Of a DNA stretch of 64,000 nt, positions 61,907 through 64,000 are shown piece after piece. The number at the start of each line of letters is the position of its first letter. The first letter of the stretch is position 1. The translations under genes and the position numbers were made by a program. The stretch is taken from NCBI RefSeq assembly GCF_000369525.1, contig NZ_KB850072.1, forward strand, positions 1,424,760-1,488,759. The letters are read 5' to 3'. Source of the DNA: Acinetobacter higginsii (GTDB lineage Bacteria > Pseudomonadota > Gammaproteobacteria > Pseudomonadales > Moraxellaceae). The notes beneath the pieces are model-generated. The model made no database searches. It was not told where the DNA came from and saw only the letters and a list, made by a program, of their open reading frames with translations.

Positions 61907-63587
61907 CAATCAACCCTCCTTCTAATGCAGCATTAGCAAGTGTGTTCGGGTCTACTTGGCTAGCAGTTTGGATCGCTTCAGCTTGCTGCTTGTTAATTGC
62001 AGATTGCTGCATCTGCGCTTGTTGCTGCATCTGTGCTTGTTGCTGTTGCGCTCTTTGCGCTCGGATTTGTTCGACCGCTTTCTTATCTCGGAAAATCATT
62101 GGTGAAGCACCAATAGTGTCTGCATACTCATCAAGGAATTTGTCAGTATCAAACTTGTCGAGAACTTGCGGATCGACTTGAGCAATTTGTCCCACCATTG
62201 CAAGCATCTGTTGCAGATTGGATGCACCAGTAGCACGTTGCGCCAAGGCTAAAATTGATACAAACTCGATTTTAATTTCAGAGTTTTGAATTGCTTCAGG
62301 CGCTGTTTCACGCAAATATGGCGTAGTGTCTAACACTCGCATCACGCAGATTTCTACTAATGGTCGCAATAGTTCATCGATCTGACGTTCAACCACTGGT
62401 CCAAGCATGAGCATTTTTTCTGATTTACGCTCATACACTTCTGTTGCAGTCATCTTGCCTTGATCGTATGCATCGAGCATTAAAAACAAATCTGTGAAAA
62501 ATGCTTGTTTTACACGTTCTTGTGATTGCCGAATCTCAGTAAACACACCGTCTACTGCAAACTGCACATTTAACATCGGTTGAACTTGTGCCACGTTGTT
62601 CATTGGATTTGGCGAATAGAACGCAATGCCATTGGGCAACGTCTCTTTTTCTTGTCCCTTAAGATATTCAGGCAACAACACTGGTGGATTGACTTGATAA
62701 TCAACGCCCTTTGCGAATTGCTGATGCGCTTTCTGCAATGCACGCATATCTCCAAAGCAATCTGTTGCTGGCGATTCGCCGTATACATCACTGCTTGATA
62801 CTGTCCAACGTCCGCAAATAACCTCAAAGCTGTGTAATCCGCTTTCACGTAGCAATTTGTCTTGTGAATTTGCTTCATAGTAGATCGATGCGTATTTCAT
62901 GTTTTTTGCACCGAATCCCTGTGCTCCTATACGTTGATAAATCGCATGATGCACAACAAATTCTTGCTCAATATTTTCATTTTCATAGGCTGATTTGACT
63001 TGATCAGATACGTTTTCTTCACCAAAAAACGCAATCATATTTTCTACAGTCAATTTGAACTTGCGATATATCCCGTTTGGTTTATTGAATGCATCAACTG
63101 TGATTGCGTACTCACCAAAGGACATGGGAATAAGGTCCATCAATTGAGCATCTTCAGATCTTGGTGCGAGAGCAGCACAAGTGCCGAATGCACCTTCCTG
63201 CAGATAACAATTGTGAACTGTTCTGTAGACGTTGCTTTTTGCAAATGTTGAATAGCAAATATCTTGCAACTCTTTCAGCCATTGCTTGACCATGGTGTCT
63301 TTTTTAAGTTCAGGGTCAGACGCTTCAATAACAAACCATGGTCGGCTTGGTGAACATGTACCAGACAACATCCCTGCTGCAAGAACTTTCAAAGAGTTTT
63401 TGCCTGTGTTATCTACAATCTTTCGCCATGCAGAACGATCGTGCTTTTCTTGGTTTTTAATTGTTTTAATTGCGACAGGCAAAACGTGCAATGCAATCTC
63501 AGCACAATAGTCGTCCATGTCATTGACACGTGTTTGCCAAATCTTATCAAAACGCTTTTTTAGCTTTCTGATTGCATCTTCGTTCAT
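61899..63587 (-). CDS. head-tail connector (portal) protein
   Basis: The 562-residue protein matches podovirus head-to-tail connectors: an N-terminal helical region (DDYCAEIALHVLP), PSRPWFVI, VDYQVNPPVLLPEYLKG, FYSPNPMNNVAQVQP and YERKSEKMLMLGPVVERQ, ending with a Gln-rich tail (about 505-540). It forms the dodecameric DNA gate of the head. Confidence 0.88.
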   Translation of the reverse strand: MNEDAIRKLKKRFDKIWQTRVNDMDDYCAEIALHVLPVAIKTIKNQEKHDRSAWRKIVDNTGKNSLKVLAAGMLSGTCSPSRPWFVIEASDPELKKDTMVKQWLKELQDICYSTFAKSNVYRTVHNCYLQEGAFGTCAALAPRSEDAQLMDLIPMSFGEYAITVDAFNKPNGIYRKFKLTVENMIAFFGEENVSDQVKSAYENENIEQEFVVHHAIYQRIGAQGFGAKNMKYASIYYEANSQDKLLRESGLHSFEVICGRWTVSSSDVYGESPATDCFGDMRALQKAHQQFAKGVDYQVNPPVLLPEYLKGQEKETLPNGIAFYSPNPMNNVAQVQPMLNVQFAVDGVFTEIRQSQERVKQAFFTDLFLMLDAYDQGKMTATEVYERKSEKMLMLGPVVERQIDELLRPLVEICVMRVLDTTPYLRETAPEAIQNSEIKIEFVSILALAQRATGASNLQQMLAMVGQIAQVDPQVLDKFDTDKFLDEYADTIGASPMIFRDKKAVEQIRAQRAQQQQAQMQQQAQMQQSAINKQQAEAIQTASQVDPNTLANAALEGGLIDA

Positions 63588-63588
63588 A

Positions 63589-63873
63589 TTAGCGACCTAA
63601 TAGAGTTTTTTTACCTAAGCGCAAATCTTCATCGCTCACACCTTCAGGATCTGTGTAAAGCGTATTTGCAATGCCGCCTGACATCGAATTCTGTGATTGC
63701 TGCATACGGTCAATCGTTGCAGATGCATCAGGCGTTTTAGAATCTTGGCGTACTGGTGTTGGGGGCGGCGCTTCTACCTTTGCCTTTTTAGGTGCTACAC
63801 CAAAAATCTTTGCTGTTTTATCTAAAACGCTGTTTCCACCGAACATCACATCGGTAATGTTGCTGCTGCACAT
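63589..63873 (-). CDS. small phage protein upstream of the connector
   Basis: The 94-residue protein begins MCSSNITDVMFGGNSVLDKT and is Pro/Ser/Asp-rich, ending DLRLGKKTLLGR. Such MC...FGG proteins precede connector genes in BPP-1-like phages. GGAGA six bases before the Met at 63873 favours it over the Met at 63888. Confidence 0.65.
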   Translation of the reverse strand: MCSSNITDVMFGGNSVLDKTAKIFGVAPKKAKVEAPPPTPVRQDSKTPDASATIDRMQQSQNSMSGGIANTLYTDPEGVSDEDLRLGKKTLLGR

Positions 63874-63940
63874 TGCATTTCTCCACATGTCTATTGCATT
63901 TAGCCATTATGCTTTTGCAAATATCTGAATGCCTTGTTTC

Positions 63941-63950
63941 CTGTTGACAC
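63941..63950 (-). promoter_or_regulatory. CTGT-NN-ACAG-like motif upstream of the head genes
   Basis: Minus strand GTGTCAACAG, one base off the other three. It overlaps the stop of the upstream partial gene, and TATTTG begins 17 bases after it. Confidence 0.45.
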
Positions 63951-64000
63951 TACGCATAAGGGTCATAATTGCGCCGCGAGTTATTGCCATAAATCGCCTG
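63950..64000 (-). CDS. C-terminal end of an upstream phage gene (partial)
   Basis: The frame QAIYGNNSRRNYDPYA then TAG at 63952-63950 is open to the window edge. The Tyr/Asn-rich end is like that of phage structural proteins or terminase. Identity cannot be told from 16 residues. Confidence 0.4.
   Translation of the reverse strand, partial: QAIYGNNSRRNYDPYA

Noticed and set aside
41568..64000. Diversity-generating retroelement, expected because BPP-1 carries one
   Set aside because: No reverse transcriptase gene and no template/variable repeat pair could be seen near the tailspike or elsewhere in the window.
1..64000. CRISPR arrays, tRNA or rRNA genes, insertion sequences
   Set aside because: I found no regularly spaced repeats, no tRNA-like cloverleaf region, no rRNA stretch and no transposase gene.

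Overview
The window is a bacterial chromosome segment whose gene content fits the genus Acinetobacter. The clues are the rpiA-ilvA pair, the cydP-cydA-cydB-cydX-ybgE operon, the AT-rich intergenic DNA, and a SOS-type operator upstream of a umuC-like gene that resembles the UmuDAb/DdrR type known from this genus. I do not assign a species. Protein names come from reading motifs and family features; no database search was run.

Bases 1-38,770 are ordinary chromosome. In order they hold: a 5'-truncated unknown gene; a CDP-alcohol phosphatidyltransferase-like protein; a YgjP-type metallopeptidase with rpiA; ilvA; the KtrAB potassium uptake pair; a C39-like protein, outer membrane phospholipase A and an M16 metalloprotease; a GNAT gene broken by an in-frame stop; an adenosine kinase-like enzyme, a small Rieske protein and a YqiJ-like membrane protein; the cytochrome bd operon with its small subunits; LemA; a GNAT enzyme and a YccT-like protein; a cluster of very small minus-strand genes (about 21.3-23.1 kb); nitroreductase; ftsY; small envelope proteins; a Sel1-repeat protein, a DUF2750 protein and a CBS protein; argD, grxD, an HD-domain protein, a LysR regulator, map and brnQ; an alpha/beta hydrolase, a MarR regulator, an SRAP protein and a 2OG-Fe(II) oxygenase.

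From about 39.2 kb the content becomes mobile. A Y-family polymerase gene under a predicted SOS operator is followed by a trypsin-like protease gene with its own near-consensus sigma70 promoter. From 41.6 kb to the window end, everything on the minus strand is the late region of a podovirus-type prophage that resembles Bordetella phage BPP-1 in its head genes (Bbp16-, Bbp17- and Bbp19-like proteins, head-tail connector) and T7 in its tail and ejection genes (gp11, gp12, gp13, gp14-like, transglycosylase, giant internal protein). In transcription order: end of an upstream gene, small protein, connector, Bbp19-like, scaffold, capsid, cement, small protein, tail tubes A and B, internal virion proteins, small membrane protein, 2,333-residue ejection protein, tailspike, 52-residue protein, terminator, holin, endolysin. 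Integrase, repressor, replication genes and terminase lie outside the window, so neither attachment site was identified.

The points I find most worth following up are: (1) a near-palindromic CTGT-NN-ACAG motif placed just before four separate late transcription units of the prophage; (2) the giant ejection protein, which appears to carry a PBECR-type nuclease domain and a zincin domain; (3) the autonomously promoted trypsin-like gene at the prophage flank; and (4) several short genes that are easily missed (cydX, a 52-residue GTG-start phage gene, a translationally coupled small membrane pair and a 45-codon frame upstream of the MarR gene).
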